Assembly (NCBI GenBank): GCA_003158115.1
Contig: PMGM01000027.1
Span: forward strand, 4,023 to 37,710
DNA: 33,688 bases
Direction: 5' to 3'
Source of the DNA: Methanobacterium sp.
GTDB taxonomy: Archaea > Methanobacteriota > Methanobacteria > Methanobacteriales > Methanobacteriaceae
The notes under the pieces were generated by a model that made no database searches, had not been told where the DNA came from, and saw nothing but the letters and a program-made list of their open reading frames with translations. A program made the position numbers and the translations under genes. Shown in pieces: positions 8,950 to 18,073 of this stretch. Each line of letters starts with the position of its first letter. Within the stretch, counting starts at the first letter, position 1.

Positions 8950-9272
8950 TGGAGTAACCTCACTAAAGATAACTTTTTTAAATTTTTTTAATATTTAATG
9001 AATAGTTTAGTTAGGTCTACAAAATAAATAAACTTTGAGAATTTAACAATATTATCAATACATTTTTTTTGTTGTCCAGATTTATGAATAAAGACTTCAT
9101 GCTATGAATTTTTTTAACATTGTTCTGAGTTAATGAAGTTATAAAAAGTGTATTCAAATTATTAAATAAAAATCTTTTTTTTATTATTTTTCAATTATAA
9201 ATCCCTGCGATGAACATGATTAAATAAATCCTTTTTAAAAAAAAATAATAATTTTATTAATAAAAAAATAAG
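8950..9272. other. AT-rich intergenic region, no gene seen
   Basis: About 320 bases between the iron-sulfur flavoprotein gene and a C-terminal gene stub. It contains several A and T tracts and would hold the flavoprotein promoter near its left end. I see no open frame with coding character, no RNA gene and no repeat. Confidence 0.5.
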
Positions 9273-9521
9273 TTATGGTATTGTTGGTGCTGCTTGTCCA
9301 GTTTGAACTGCTGAGAAGGAGATTATGTTGTTGTAAGCTATGGGTTGGATTCCTACTGGGACAGTTAATTGGAGATTTACTCCAGTACCTAGGAATCCAT
9401 TTTTAGGTGCTTTTGCCCAGTATTTTTGAACATACACTGTTGTGGAAGGAGTTAAACTTGATGAGACATTGTTATAATATTGTAAATTTGATAATAGTAT
9501 TATATCTGGTGTTGTTAGTAG
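9273..9521 (-). pseudogene. C-terminal remnant of a surface or secreted type protein
   Basis: An open frame without a start codon ends at 9273 and reads convincingly like protein for about 83 residues. Segments are TTPDIILLSNLQYYNN, then VYVQKYWAKAPKNGFLGTG, LQLTVPVGIQPIAYNN and AVQTGQAAPTIP at the end. Threonine, valine, asparagine and glycine richness with alternating hydrophobic residues suggests beta-strand extracellular domains of the kind seen in methanogen surface proteins. Upstream of about 9521 the frame runs into low-complexity AT sequence and a stop near 9574. There is no ATG in frame. The 5' part of the gene appears to have been lost. No family is recognised. Confidence 0.55.
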
Positions 9522-9606
9522 AAATTTATAAATATAAATATGTATATTTAAAATAGAAGTAGAAAAAAGTCTTCAATCATTTTAAAAAATTATAGAATAA
9601 TTTATA

Positions 9607-10317
9607 TTACAATGTTTTGGGAGTATATGATTCATTATCACAGCCACTGATTCCTGGTCGTTTCTCTTTTTCTTGGATTTCTCCCATCTTTTCAAGTACA
9701 GCTTTTGCATCCACTTTGGTGTTGATACAACCATCCTTTAATAGTGGAACTCCTTGACATGAAAATTTTGATAGTTTCATCATTGATAAATTAAGATCTT
9801 GGTAACAAGCAACTCCAAGAACAGCTTTGAAATCATTTTTTTCAAGTATTTTCTTTAAAAAAGTTGATCCTGGTATGATAAATACTTTAAATCCCATATC
9901 TTCTCCTTTATTTTTAAGAACACCTATAACACATCTATTACAATCTGTGCAGACGAGTCCTGAAGATTCGAGTTTGGCTTCACAGTCAGTATGTCTTAAA
10001 CAGTGCGGAAGAACCAATATTTTATCTTGTGGTTCTATTTTTTTGAAGTATTTCTCGTTTACACTATTCCTTACTTCTACACCTATCTGATCAACTATTT
10101 TAGCGTCTACCCCAACATTCTCAGAGAACTTTTTGAAGAGTCCATAGAACATATCTATTGTAAAAAGCAAAAGTCGTGGAAAAACAAGTTTATCTTCCTT
10201 AAGTAAAAGTTTTCCTAATATCAAAGTCAAGGAAAGTAATGCGAGTATTACTAAAACAATAACAAACACTATCTGTCCAAATATTTGATAAAATTCATAA
10301 AAAATCATAGTATACAT
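9607..10317 (-). CDS. DUF116 domain protein, membrane-anchored
   Basis: Protein of 236 residues with an N-terminal hydrophobic helix (about residues 14-38) followed by the cytoplasmic DUF116 domain. The domain shows a cysteine-rich core [12 protein letters not shown], then [10 protein letters not shown] (about residues 102-128) and later GVACYQDLN and [10 protein letters not shown]. The clustered cysteines suggest an iron-sulfur or zinc site; the family function is not established. The end is slightly longer than the domain. Starts at 10317 or 10308 are equally plausible, since neither has a clear Shine-Dalgarno sequence; an AATTTATACAA element at about 10347-10357 could be the TATA box of a short-leader transcript. 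Confidence 0.85.
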   Translation of the reverse strand: MYTMIFYEFYQIFGQIVFVIVLVILALLSLTLILGKLLLKEDKLVFPRLLLFTIDMFYGLFKKFSENVGVDAKIVDQIGVEVRNSVNEKYFKKIEPQDKILVLPHCLRHTDCEAKLESSGLVCTDCNRCVIGVLKNKGEDMGFKVFIIPGSTFLKKILEKNDFKAVLGVACYQDLNLSMMKLSKFSCQGVPLLKDGCINTKVDAKAVLEKMGEIQEKEKRPGISGCDNESYTPKTL

Positions 10318-10411
10318 TAAGTGTTTACTACTATATTAAATTATTAGTTGTATAAATTCATGTTATTAGGGGTTATTTCTAGTGGTTTTTACAGATTTTG
10401 GGGTATTATTA

Positions 10412-10888
10412 CTATAATTTTTCAATTTTATAGTTTTTAATAAGTCCTTTTATTTCAACACCATTTGGTACTGCTGTGATGTCCAAACCTGAAAGATCTT
10501 CACATGCACATAGGATATCTTGTTCTGGATGTGTTCCTGCCTGTACATTACAATCTAATCTTATATGATCTCCACATGCAACAACCATCTTAAGCCTTTT
10601 TGAAGTGGGATGATCTTTAGGAAGAACAATTATTGGTGATGAGAATTCTTTAATAAGATAAATCATGGATTTTATTCCAATTTCTTCTTTTAATCCTGCA
10701 TTAAATGTAGAAACAGCTATTAAATCATCCTTCCCAAGGAAAACAACAATTTCTTCCTTTTCAGGTGTCCCTATGAATATCTGTATATCACGGCCTGTCT
10801 TTGATAGGCCCAATTCCCCGGATCTTCCAATTAAAAATAAAATTTCATTTGGACTTAATCCAATTCTTTGACGTTGTCGGACTGACAT
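10412..10888 (-). CDS. Conserved archaeal hypothetical protein
   Basis: Protein of 158 residues from MSVRQRQRIGLSPNEILF; an ATG three codons further upstream (10897) is also possible. I do not recognise the function with confidence; it may be one of the methanogen DUF2124-type proteins, but that is recollection, not proof. Visible features are a GRSGELG loop near the start, the central IIVLPKDHPTSKRLKMVV, and a cysteine-containing segment VACGDHIRLDCN with LCACEDLSG. A Rossmann-like alternation of strands and helices seems likely. The start lies inside the zinc-ribbon gene upstream, with a 34- to 43-base overlap in another frame and no Shine-Dalgarno sequence of its own. Translation therefore probably depends on that of the small gene. 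Confidence 0.7.
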   Translation of the reverse strand: MSVRQRQRIGLSPNEILFLIGRSGELGLSKTGRDIQIFIGTPEKEEIVVFLGKDDLIAVSTFNAGLKEEIGIKSMIYLIKEFSSPIIVLPKDHPTSKRLKMVVACGDHIRLDCNVQAGTHPEQDILCACEDLSGLDITAVPNGVEIKGLIKNYKIEKL

Positions 10889-11010
10889 GAAGGGCATACA
10901 ACTCTTTTTCCAATGCCTTTAAATTCGTTTCCACAGTCCAAACATTTGTAACGCTTGGTTTTAAGTTTTTTCATCTTAATATCGGCCATTGGCCCTCCTA
11001 CTGTGCACAT
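10855..11010 (-). CDS. Small zinc-ribbon protein
   Basis: Very small protein with a rubredoxin-like zinc ribbon: YKCLDCGNEF and VVCPSCQSDNV supply two C-x2-C knuckles, preceded by a lysine-rich stretch (KMKKLKTKR). Two starts are possible in the same frame. The ATG at 11010 (51 residues) has GGTGA 6 bases upstream, a common spacing in this window. The ATG at 10989 (44 residues) has GGAGG 4 bases upstream. I prefer the upstream one, moderately. Size and charge suggest RNA, ribosome or transcription-complex binding, which is inference. Its 3' end overlaps the following hypothetical gene, so the two are co-expressed. Confidence 0.82.
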   Translation of the reverse strand: MCTVGGPMADIKMKKLKTKRYKCLDCGNEFKGIGKRVVCPSCQSDNVKELD

Positions 11011-11222
11011 ATATTATCACCTAAATTTAACTATGTTTTGTGTATTATTTATTATTTGTTATTAGAAATCACACATAAAAAAATCAGGATAATGGAAGGC
11101 ATATCTTTGGATAAATCTCATTTTTAACTAACTATTTATCCATTAAATTTTATATAGACAATAAAATATATTGATCATTAAAACAAATCAAGAGAACACA
11201 CGTCTAATAAAAGGTGAGACTA

Positions 11223-13340
11223 TTGAAAAATCTTATTTTTCCATTTACAGCAATTGTGGGTCAAGATGACGTTAAAAAATCTCTAATACTGAATGCTATA
11301 AATCCTAGTATTGGTGGCGTTTTAATTAAAGGAGATAAAGGAACAGGAAAAACAACAGCAGTCAGGGCTTTAGCCGATCTTTTGCCCCCAATAAAAGTTA
11401 TTAAGGGCTGTGCTTTTAACTGTGATCCTGATGACAAAGATTCACTCTGTGATTCGTGCAAATCAGAAGGATATGAAGTTGAAACTAAAAACATGCGTGT
11501 AGTTGAACTGCCCTTAGGTTCAACTGAAGATAGAGTAGTTGGATCAATTAATATAGAAAAAGCCTTAAAAGAAGGTATAAAATCATTAGAACCTGGAATA
11601 CTTGCTGATGCCAATAGAAATATCCTTTATGTTGATGAAATTAACCTTTTAGATGACAACCTAATTGATGTGTTACTGGATGCTGCTGCATATGGTGTTA
11701 ACATTGTTGAAAGGGAAGGAGTTTCTGTTGCACATCCATCCAACTTCATGCTAGTGGGTACAATGAACCCTGCAGAAGGTGAGCTAAGACCTCAACTTTC
11801 AGATCGTATAGGCCTTCATATATCTGTTCATAGCATCATGAATTTGGAAGAAAGGGTCCAAATAATGGAGAGGCGTGAAGAATTCGAAAAAGATCCATCT
11901 GCATTCAAAGAGAAGTTCAAGAAGGAACAAAACTTGATATTGGAGAGTATTGTAACTGCAAGGGAAATGCTCAAGAAAGTGTATGTTTCTAAAGATATTA
12001 TGGGAATTATAGCTTATATTTGCATGGAAGTGGGAGTTGATGGTCACAGGGCAGATATAGCAATTTTAAAGACTTCAAAGACAATTGCAGCCTATCAAAA
12101 CATGGATGAAGTAAACACAGATCATGTCGAGGAAGCAGTTTTACTTGTACTGGGTGAAAGGGTCCATAAATCATCTCAAAATAAAAATAAGATCAACCAG
12201 ATGATTCAAAAAGCTAATGAAGATATTTCTAAGAAAAAAAAGGAACAAAAAGAAATTCAAAATTCTGATAAACAAGAGGATCAAAGTGGTAATGGGCAAA
12301 GTCCTGAAGGAACCAAACAACCTGAAGATCTTGTAGAAAAAGGAGAAAAAGGAGAAAATAATTTACCGGAACGAGAATCAGGTGAGGAACCAGGAAAATC
12401 AAATGAGCAGGAAAATAAGAATGCACAATATCCTGGGGATCAAACACCTGAAAAGTTAGATGATAATCCCGACACTAAGGAGAAAGGTAAAAAAATTAAG
12501 AGTCTGGAGAAGGAAGGGGATATAGATTCTTGTGACCAGGATCTTGATATAAAAAAATTGCTTAAAATTAAAGGGAAAAAAAAGAAAAAACTCTATGGTA
12601 AACGAGTAGATTCAACTACTCAAAAGGGCAAATATGTCAAAAGTAGGCTTTCAAAGGATTTAAAAAATGATATTGCTATTGATGCCACTTTAAGAGCGGC
12701 TGCTATGAGTTCTGATGGAGTTATCAAGGTCAAAAGTGAAGATCTTAGGCATAAAGTTCGAAAACATGGAGCAAAAGCTTCTTTAGCCCTAGTTGTGGAT
12801 ATAAGTGGATCTATGTACTCCGAAAGGAAGGCTGAAAGGATAAAGGATATTCTCATTAATGTCATTGATGATGCAGGACGGCAAGGCGATAAAATAAGTG
12901 TTATTGGTTTTAAGGGTAAAGAAGCTTTTGTTATAATCCCAACAACCAAGAGAGCAACTTCATTTAGGGAACAAATTGATAACATAACCATTGGGGGCAC
13001 AACCCCATTAGCATCAGGGATGAAAAAGGGATTTGAGATTCTTAAAAAAGAAAAATTCAAGCCAGAATATGTGCCTATGATGTTGATACTCACAGATGGC
13101 ATGCCAAATGTTGCTGTTGATAAAAATCCTCGGAAAGATGCATTGAAAATTGCTGGTGAACTGAAAGATAATGAAATACAAACCATTGTTGTGAATTTTG
13201 AACTTGCAGTTAAATATGGTAGGGATATGAATATGGAGCTTGCTGTGGCCTCGGGCGGACGTTATTATGATCTTGAAGATATAACAAATCCTGGTTGTGC
13301 AGTATCAATGATATTGGAAAATGAACGTAATGATTCATAG
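11223..13340 (+). CDS. Fused ChlI/ChlD-type chelatase ATPase (AAA+ plus VWA domains)
   Basis: Large protein of about 705 residues related to magnesium- and cobalt-chelatase ATPase subunits. Counting from the GTG at 11214, the AAA+ module has Walker [10 protein letters not shown] (40-48), an inserted cysteine set (C66, C70, C79, C82) and Walker [13 protein letters not shown] (137-148). A charged low-complexity linker rich in K, E, P, G and Q spans about 330-470. The C-terminal VWA domain has the metal-adhesion motif DISGSMYSE from residue 529. In methanogens such fusions are thought to power CobN-type chelation in corrinoid or related tetrapyrrole synthesis; no CobN-type catalytic subunit is in the window. 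GGTGAG lies 4-5 bases before a TTG at 11223, which I take as the start; GTG at 11214 overlaps that signal. Confidence 0.85.
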   Translation: MKNLIFPFTAIVGQDDVKKSLILNAINPSIGGVLIKGDKGTGKTTAVRALADLLPPIKVIKGCAFNCDPDDKDSLCDSCKSEGYEVETKNMRVVELPLGSTEDRVVGSINIEKALKEGIKSLEPGILADANRNILYVDEINLLDDNLIDVLLDAAAYGVNIVEREGVSVAHPSNFMLVGTMNPAEGELRPQLSDRIGLHISVHSIMNLEERVQIMERREEFEKDPSAFKEKFKKEQNLILESIVTAREMLKKVYVSKDIMGIIAYICMEVGVDGHRADIAILKTSKTIAAYQNMDEVNTDHVEEAVLLVLGERVHKSSQNKNKINQMIQKANEDISKKKKEQKEIQNSDKQEDQSGNGQSPEGTKQPEDLVEKGEKGENNLPERESGEEPGKSNEQENKNAQYPGDQTPEKLDDNPDTKEKGKKIKSLEKEGDIDSCDQDLDIKKLLKIKGKKKKKLYGKRVDSTTQKGKYVKSRLSKDLKNDIAIDATLRAAAMSSDGVIKVKSEDLRHKVRKHGAKASLALVVDISGSMYSERKAERIKDILINVIDDAGRQGDKISVIGFKGKEAFVIIPTTKRATSFREQIDNITIGGTTPLASGMKKGFEILKKEKFKPEYVPMMLILTDGMPNVAVDKNPRKDALKIAGELKDNEIQTIVVNFELAVKYGRDMNMELAVASGGRYYDLEDITNPGCAVSMILENERNDS

Positions 13341-13451
13341 TCCCATTCAATTAAAAGCAATAAAATTTGGAGTACATAATAAAAAAATTTAATGCTCGAT
13401 GATATTGCAATGATTTTTATAGTGGAAAGTTTAAGGTAGAGATGTATAATC

Positions 13452-13961
13452 ATGAATGTAACAGTGTATCATGCAGAACAGTGCGACCCAAAGAAATGCA
13501 CAACATTGAAACTTCAAAAGCAAGGCAAGATTAGAGTAGTTACAAAACTAAACATGCTGCCTAGAGGAGCGCTTGTTCTAGATCCCTTCACAGAAAAGTC
13601 TGCTTCACCAGAAGACAGAGAAATCGTTGAAAAAAATGGTATTGTAGGCCTTGATTGCTCATGGAATAGAATACAGAAATCGAGCACAATGTTTAAAGGT
13701 AAAAAATATCATAGAACTCTTCCTTTTCTTGTTGCATCCAATCCAACTAACTATGGAAAACCATGCAAACTCTCTACTGCAGAGGCAATTGCAGCAACTT
13801 TTTATATAGTGGGGCTTAAAGATAATGCTGTTGAAATAATGTCCCAGTTCAAGTGGGGACCTCATTTTCTAAAACTCAACTATGAGTTATTAGAGGCATA
13901 TGCATGCGCTAAAACAAGTGTAGAAGTTGTTAAGATTCAAAATGAGTTTATAGGAGGCTAA
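13452..13961 (+). CDS. tsr3: Tsr3-type rRNA aminocarboxypropyltransferase (DUF367)
   Basis: Protein of 169 residues of the Tsr3/DUF367 family, which transfers the 3-amino-3-carboxypropyl group of SAM to a small-subunit rRNA pseudouridine in eukaryotes; the archaeal homologues carry out the related modification of 16S rRNA. Diagnostic blocks are [15 protein letters not shown] at the N-terminus, GLDCSWNRI in the middle and [25 protein letters not shown], the SAM-binding region. It is followed after two bases by ribosomal protein L40e, which fits a ribosome-assembly operon. A TTTATAG element lies about 35 bases upstream. Confidence 0.92.
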   Translation: MNVTVYHAEQCDPKKCTTLKLQKQGKIRVVTKLNMLPRGALVLDPFTEKSASPEDREIVEKNGIVGLDCSWNRIQKSSTMFKGKKYHRTLPFLVASNPTNYGKPCKLSTAEAIAATFYIVGLKDNAVEIMSQFKWGPHFLKLNYELLEAYACAKTSVEVVKIQNEFIGG

Positions 13962-13963
13962 AA

Positions 13964-14110
13964 ATGGCTAGATTTGAAGAAGCAGAGAATAGACTTTTCA
14001 AGATTAAAATTTGCCTTAAATGTAATGCAAGAAACCCTCCAACCGCTAAAACATGTAGAAAATGCGGTTACAAGGGCTTAAGATACAAGGCGAAGGAATC
14101 GAGAGGTTAA
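13964..14110 (+). CDS. rpl40e: 50S ribosomal protein L40e (eL40)
   Basis: Ribosomal protein of 48 residues, normal size for archaeal eL40. It begins [20 protein letters not shown] and has two C-x2-C zinc knuckles, C18/C21 and C31/C34, followed by the basic tail [15 protein letters not shown] overlaps the end of the Tsr3 gene and sits correctly before the ATG. The two genes are separated by two bases, so they are translated from one transcript. Confidence 0.95.
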   Translation: MARFEEAENRLFKIKICLKCNARNPPTAKTCRKCGYKGLRYKAKESRG

Positions 14111-14260
14111 ATAGTTCATATATGATTTAACAGGAGGTTATAATCCTTCATGTTAAATTATGAACTTAATTTTATTTATTTCGGATATTATTAATATTGA
14201 TTTTGATATATTTTTTTGGTAATATTTTTGTATAACTTTAATTTGAACGCGAGTGATTAG

Positions 14261-15001
14261 ATGAACGTTGAGAATTATATTAGAGAATCACTAAAGGATC
14301 ATAAAATACATCTTACACTTCTAGACCCTGAAGAACAAAGCCCTGAAGATGCGGTTAAAATTGCAGTAGCGGCAGTTTCTGGAGGGACAGATGGAATAAT
14401 GTTAGGAGGATCCACATCAGACTCAACAGAGCTTGATGCAACGGCAAAAGTACTTAAAGAAAATGTTGATGTACCCGTAATATTGTTTCCGGGGAATATA
14501 AGTGGTGTTAGTAAATATGCTGATGCCATATTTTTTATGAGCCTTTTAAACTCCAGTAATCCATATTGGATAACAGGTGCACAAGCATTGGGGGCTCCAA
14601 CTATTAAAAAGATGGGAATTGAAACAATATCAATGGGATATCTAGTTGTTGAGCCTGGAGGTACTGTTGGATGGGTTGGTGATGCAAAGCTAATCCCAAG
14701 GATTAAACCAGATCTGGCAGCTGCATATGCAATGGCAGCAGAGTTCATGGGTATGAAACTGCTTTATTTAGAAGCAGGATCAGGTGCTAATCAGCACATT
14801 CCTGAAGAAATGATTCAAATGGTAAAAAAAGCCACTGACACCCTAGTAATTGTGGGTGGGGGAATCAGAACAGGTGAAGATGCAGAAAAAGTTTCTTTAG
14901 CTGGTGCTGATATCATAGTAACCGGGACAGTTGTTGAAAATACTTCGAATATAAAAGCTAAAATAAAAGAATTAGTTGATGGTGCAAGATCTAAAGCTTA
15001 A
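14261..15001 (+). CDS. Geranylgeranylglyceryl phosphate synthase
   Basis: TIM-barrel prenyltransferase of 246 residues that joins geranylgeranyl diphosphate to sn-glycerol-1-phosphate, the first ether bond of archaeal membrane lipids. Family blocks are HLTLLDPEEQ at the N-terminus, GTDGIMLGGSTS, VILFPGNISGVS, MGYLVVEPGGTVGWVG, YLEAGSGA and the phosphate-binding VVGGGIRTGEDA and GADIIVTGTVVE near the C-terminus. It belongs to the group II GGGPS common in Methanobacteria. GAGTGA lies just before the ATG. It starts 150 bases after L40e and probably has its own promoter. Confidence 0.95.
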   Translation: MNVENYIRESLKDHKIHLTLLDPEEQSPEDAVKIAVAAVSGGTDGIMLGGSTSDSTELDATAKVLKENVDVPVILFPGNISGVSKYADAIFFMSLLNSSNPYWITGAQALGAPTIKKMGIETISMGYLVVEPGGTVGWVGDAKLIPRIKPDLAAAYAMAAEFMGMKLLYLEAGSGANQHIPEEMIQMVKKATDTLVIVGGGIRTGEDAEKVSLAGADIIVTGTVVENTSNIKAKIKELVDGARSKA

Positions 15002-15010
15002 TTTAAAAAA

Positions 15011-15089
15011 AATAGATATTTATTTTAATTATTTATGTATATCCTATTTTTACCATTTTTAATATCTATTATGGTCTTCGTTTTTTTTT
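15011..15089 (+). terminator. Possible terminator: inverted repeat plus T tract
   Basis: A 10-base perfect inverted repeat, AATAGATATT at 15011-15020 and AATATCTATT at 15061-15070, is followed by a run of nine T at 15081-15089, just after the GGGP synthase stop. Archaeal termination depends mainly on the T tract; the long loop makes the hairpin doubtful. Confidence 0.35.
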
Positions 15090-15225
15090 AATCCCATCTA
15101 ATTTTACTTGTTTCTATTTGAACACATTATAATTTAGGTATTTTAATAGATTAAATGAGTACTTCACGCTGTTATAACTAAAAAATATATTGATGTTGCT
15201 ACACATTATGATTAGAGGTGAAATC

Positions 15226-15906
15226 ATGAGTAGTTGTGATGTAAACGGATATAAAGATTTATCACTGAAGATAAAGAATAAGTTAGAATTAGAAAAGTCT
15301 CCAGTAGCAATTAAACTTGTTTTGAAAGAAGAAGACATTCCTGAAGGGATTTCTAAGATCGAGAAGAATGCTAGGCACTGTGAAATGGTTCAGATGGCAG
15401 CACAAGGATCAACATTTTATGCAACTGCAAAAGAACAATCGTGTAAAGGTGGGGCTGGAGCAATAGGACTTATGGAACCGCCTGAAAAGGTAAGATCTGG
15501 TGAAATGTATTATTCGCTTGGAAGATTTTCAAGTTTAGGTTCTGCTAAGAGAACTGTTGATGCAATTCCGAAAATTGATCCTATCATGAAAGCGATAATT
15601 TACGCTCCACTCGAAACAGCACCATTTGATCCAGATGTTGTGGTTGTAATTTGTAACCCTAAACAAGCTATGCAGTTGGCTCAAGCGATGGTATATACTT
15701 TAGGTGGTCGTTTTGAGGCAGATTTTGCTGGAATCCAATCCATTTGTGGTGATGCGGTTGCAGGACCATACACAACCAAAAGACCTAACATAACTTTAGG
15801 ATGCAGTGGTTCAAGGAAATTTGCAGACATCAAACCAGACGATGTCATCGTAGGAATGAACGGTGAGAATATTGGTTGTGTTGTAAACGCTCTAGAAGCA
15901 CTTTAA
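15226..15906 (+). CDS. DUF169 family protein
   Basis: Protein of 226 residues of the DUF169 family, frequent in methanogens and anaerobes and of unknown biochemical role. Typical blocks are SPVAIKLV, ARHCEMVQMAAQGSTFYATA, the glycine/cysteine segment EQSCKGGAGAIGL, GMYYSLGRFSSL-like MYYSLGRFSSLGSA, and GDAVAGPYTTKRPNITLGCSGSR near the end. The conserved cysteines suggest a cofactor or redox site. An in-frame ATG 12 codons upstream (15190) exists, but AGAGGTGA precedes the ATG at 15226 with a proper spacing. No operon partner is evident. Confidence 0.87.
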   Translation: MSSCDVNGYKDLSLKIKNKLELEKSPVAIKLVLKEEDIPEGISKIEKNARHCEMVQMAAQGSTFYATAKEQSCKGGAGAIGLMEPPEKVRSGEMYYSLGRFSSLGSAKRTVDAIPKIDPIMKAIIYAPLETAPFDPDVVVVICNPKQAMQLAQAMVYTLGGRFEADFAGIQSICGDAVAGPYTTKRPNITLGCSGSRKFADIKPDDVIVGMNGENIGCVVNALEAL

Positions 15907-16026
15907 TCAAATTTAAAATTTTTTTAAATAAAATATTGAATATTCCTATTTCCCAAAACAGAATTGAAGGTTGAAAGTCAGGAATTAAAATATAAAAATT
16001 TAATAAAATTTAGGAGGCGATATTGT

Positions 16027-16605
16027 ATGGATAAGAAACATAGCCATGTGCATTCTGGTAAATCAACACAGAATATAATTAATGCTGAAGAAGTTCTTAA
16101 AAATGCAGGTATTAAATCAGGGGATGTATTTTTAGATGCTGGATGTGGTGATGGATACATATCAATTGAAGCATCCAAAATGGTGGGCAAACAAGGAAGG
16201 GTCTATGCTGTTGATGTTTATCCAGAATCCATTGAAACAGTGAAAACCAAGATCAGAGATAATGATTTTAATAATATGGAGGCGGTTCTTGCAGATATTA
16301 CAGAAAATATTCCATTAAATGATGATTCTGTTGATCATGTTATGATGGCTAATGTTCTCCATGGATTTGTAGCGGAAAATGAGGTAGAACCAGTTATGGA
16401 TAATATTAATAGGATAATCAAATCTGGAGGGATATTTTCAGTTGTTGAATTTAGAAAAATTGAAAACAATCCAGGACCTCCATTTGATGTGAAATTATCC
16501 TCTGAACAAGTGATTGAAATACTCGCCCAGTATGGTTTTGACACTATCAATACCCAAAAAATCGGTACATTCCATTACATTGTAAACGGGCTTAGAAAAC
16601 CTTAA
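16027..16605 (+). CDS. Class I SAM-dependent methyltransferase, UbiE/ArsM-like
   Basis: Small methyltransferase of 192 residues. The SAM motif I is FLDAGCGDGYIS near residue 37, followed by the acidic VYAVDVYPESIE and the ADITENIPLNDDSVDHV post-motif; the C-terminal half has IIKSGGIFSVVEF. A histidine-rich N-terminus (KKHSHVHSG) is notable and could bind a metal. The substrate is unknown; such proteins in methanogens are often labelled arsenite or ubiquinone methyltransferase-like without evidence. AGGAGG lies 9 bases before the ATG at 16027, which is preferred to the longer frame start at 15964. Confidence 0.83.
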   Translation: MDKKHSHVHSGKSTQNIINAEEVLKNAGIKSGDVFLDAGCGDGYISIEASKMVGKQGRVYAVDVYPESIETVKTKIRDNDFNNMEAVLADITENIPLNDDSVDHVMMANVLHGFVAENEVEPVMDNINRIIKSGGIFSVVEFRKIENNPGPPFDVKLSSEQVIEILAQYGFDTINTQKIGTFHYIVNGLRKP

Positions 16606-16673
16606 ACCTGATTTTAAAGATAAAGGAAAATTATTTATTCAAATACCTACATAATATATTATAGGTGATAATA

Positions 16674-16961
16674 ATGTTATTTGTTGCAGAGCACACACAT
16701 CTTGCCTCTGAATGCCCTTTGTTATCGGCTGATGGGAAAGATATGATTAAAGGGCTTTTTTCTGATGAGCATATTAAGAGTGCAGGTATTGAAATTGTTG
16801 GAGCTTATATGAGCTGTCCTTTAGATGGAAGGATAGATCATAAAGGATATTTCATAATAGATGCTCCAGACAAAGAAACAATAATAAACTTCTTTGGTCC
16901 AATGAAATTATTAGACCTCAGGGAAGTAAAACCCTTCAGTGAAATAGCAAAAACATTATAA
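16674..16961 (+). CDS. Small conserved-looking hypothetical protein
   Basis: Protein of 95 residues starting MLFVAEHTHLASECP. I do not recognise the family with confidence. The order of predicted strands and helices, with a final FGPMKLLDLREVKPFSEI, resembles ferredoxin-like alpha-beta dimeric barrels of the DUF3303/YciI type, whose members often end in this way. Histidines and cysteines cluster in EHTHLASECP and MSCPLDGRIDHKG, which could bind a metal. GGTGA lies 6 bases before the ATG. It follows the methyltransferase by 68 bases on the same strand. Confidence 0.65.
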   Translation: MLFVAEHTHLASECPLLSADGKDMIKGLFSDEHIKSAGIEIVGAYMSCPLDGRIDHKGYFIIDAPDKETIINFFGPMKLLDLREVKPFSEIAKTL

Positions 16962-17068
16962 TATTGGACTATTTCATCTTTTTTTGACATATTCAATTTG
17001 AAATCCCTAATTAGGTTGATTCTCTTGAAAACAGGAGATAAATATGTTGACATTCTAGTTAATTTTTA

Positions 17069-17914
17069 TTAAATAACTATCTTTTTACCAGTGTATAACT
17101 GGTCAATTCTATCTTCTAATATTGTTTTCATTATTTGATATCCATATTTGCCAGTACAATGCCCTGTGTAAACTTTTTCAATACCATCGGATTTTATCAT
17201 TCGTGATGTATTTTCTATCTCTTCTGATTTTGCTGTAAATGTTGATATTTTACCTGCTTGAAAATGGAATCCTCCAATAATAGTTTTTATTTTCATATGC
17301 GGAAAAGCTTCTTCCGCAGAACAAACTATGTTCATGATACCTTTGTGCCCACAACCAGAAAATATATCTATTTCACCAATACTTTTCACTGCCATGAATA
17401 GTTCGTGCTGGAATTTATCAATTAAAATTTTATTATCTTCTTTTGAAAATAGTATATTGTTAGTCGTAGGTGTAGGATATTTTTGGTAAATGTTAGGCAT
17501 TACAAAAAAATCTTCTAATATTTCTGTTGTTTCACTAATAAATTTGATCCTATTACTATACTCCTCAATAATCCTCTCATCCATTCCAATGAATTCTTTA
17601 TTATTACTACTGCAAGTATAATGAGGATTTAAAGCTTCTTTCTTGAGATATACTGGTGCATCGTCATTTAATTTGAAAAAATCCAAAAGTCCACCAGTAT
17701 GATCATCATGTCCATGTGATATAACTACAGCATCTACATCACATAAGTCAAGATTTAATGATTCCGCATTTTGGATTGCACTACCTTCAGGCCCTCCAGT
17801 ATCAAAAAGTACTATATTATCATCTTTTTCAACCAATAATGATAAACCATGTTCTGTATGTAGATTTGAATTTTTTAGTTTTGTATTTTCTGAAAGTACT
17901 GTTACATCCATCAT
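17069..17914 (-). CDS. MBL-fold metallo-hydrolase
   Basis: Metallo-beta-lactamase-fold protein of 281 residues. Metal-binding motifs are visible: SHGHDDHTGG (H-x-H-x-D-H) near residue 65, the CGHKGIMN histidine near residue 190 and a late GHCTGK. The FDTGGPEGSAIQNAESL segment and the overall plan match the archaeal group annotated as dihydropterin aminobenzene phosphate synthase-like, related to methanopterin synthesis in name only for many members. Function is therefore uncertain between methanopterin-related and general hydrolase. GGGAGAG precedes two adjacent ATG codons (17914 and 17911). It is transcribed against its neighbours. Confidence 0.83.
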   Translation of the reverse strand: MMDVTVLSENTKLKNSNLHTEHGLSLLVEKDDNIVLFDTGGPEGSAIQNAESLNLDLCDVDAVVISHGHDDHTGGLLDFFKLNDDAPVYLKKEALNPHYTCSSNNKEFIGMDERIIEEYSNRIKFISETTEILEDFFVMPNIYQKYPTPTTNNILFSKEDNKILIDKFQHELFMAVKSIGEIDIFSGCGHKGIMNIVCSAEEAFPHMKIKTIIGGFHFQAGKISTFTAKSEEIENTSRMIKSDGIEKVYTGHCTGKYGYQIMKTILEDRIDQLYTGKKIVI

Positions 17915-18042
17915 AACTCTCCCATATATTTCATTAAGACTTTTTTAAGAACTATTTAAATTATAAAATAACGTTATTTTATGTTAATTTTTGGAATTTG
18001 AATTAATTTGATTTTATTAATTTAAGAATCTTTACTAAAGAT

Positions 18043-18050
18043 TATATAAT
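18043..18050 (+). promoter_or_regulatory. TATA box of a probably leaderless transcript (DUF134 gene)
   Basis: TATATAAT is centred about 28 bases before the ATG at 18074, the distance expected from TATA box to transcription start in archaea. There is no Shine-Dalgarno sequence before that ATG. Both facts point to a leaderless mRNA. Confidence 0.5.
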
Positions 18051-18073
18051 AGTTTTGAATATATATTCATTAT

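Noticed and set aside
12229..13186. Long minus-strand open frames opposite the chelatase ATPase gene
   Set aside because: They are antisense shadows of a clearly coding AAA+/VWA frame, with repetitive composition mirrored from the charged linker.
14128..14195. AGGAGG followed by a 14-codon frame (MLNYELNFIYFGYY) between L40e and GGGP synthase
   Set aside because: The spacing to the ATG is long (about 12 bases), the frame is very short and there is no recognisable motif; probably chance or a trace of a lost gene.
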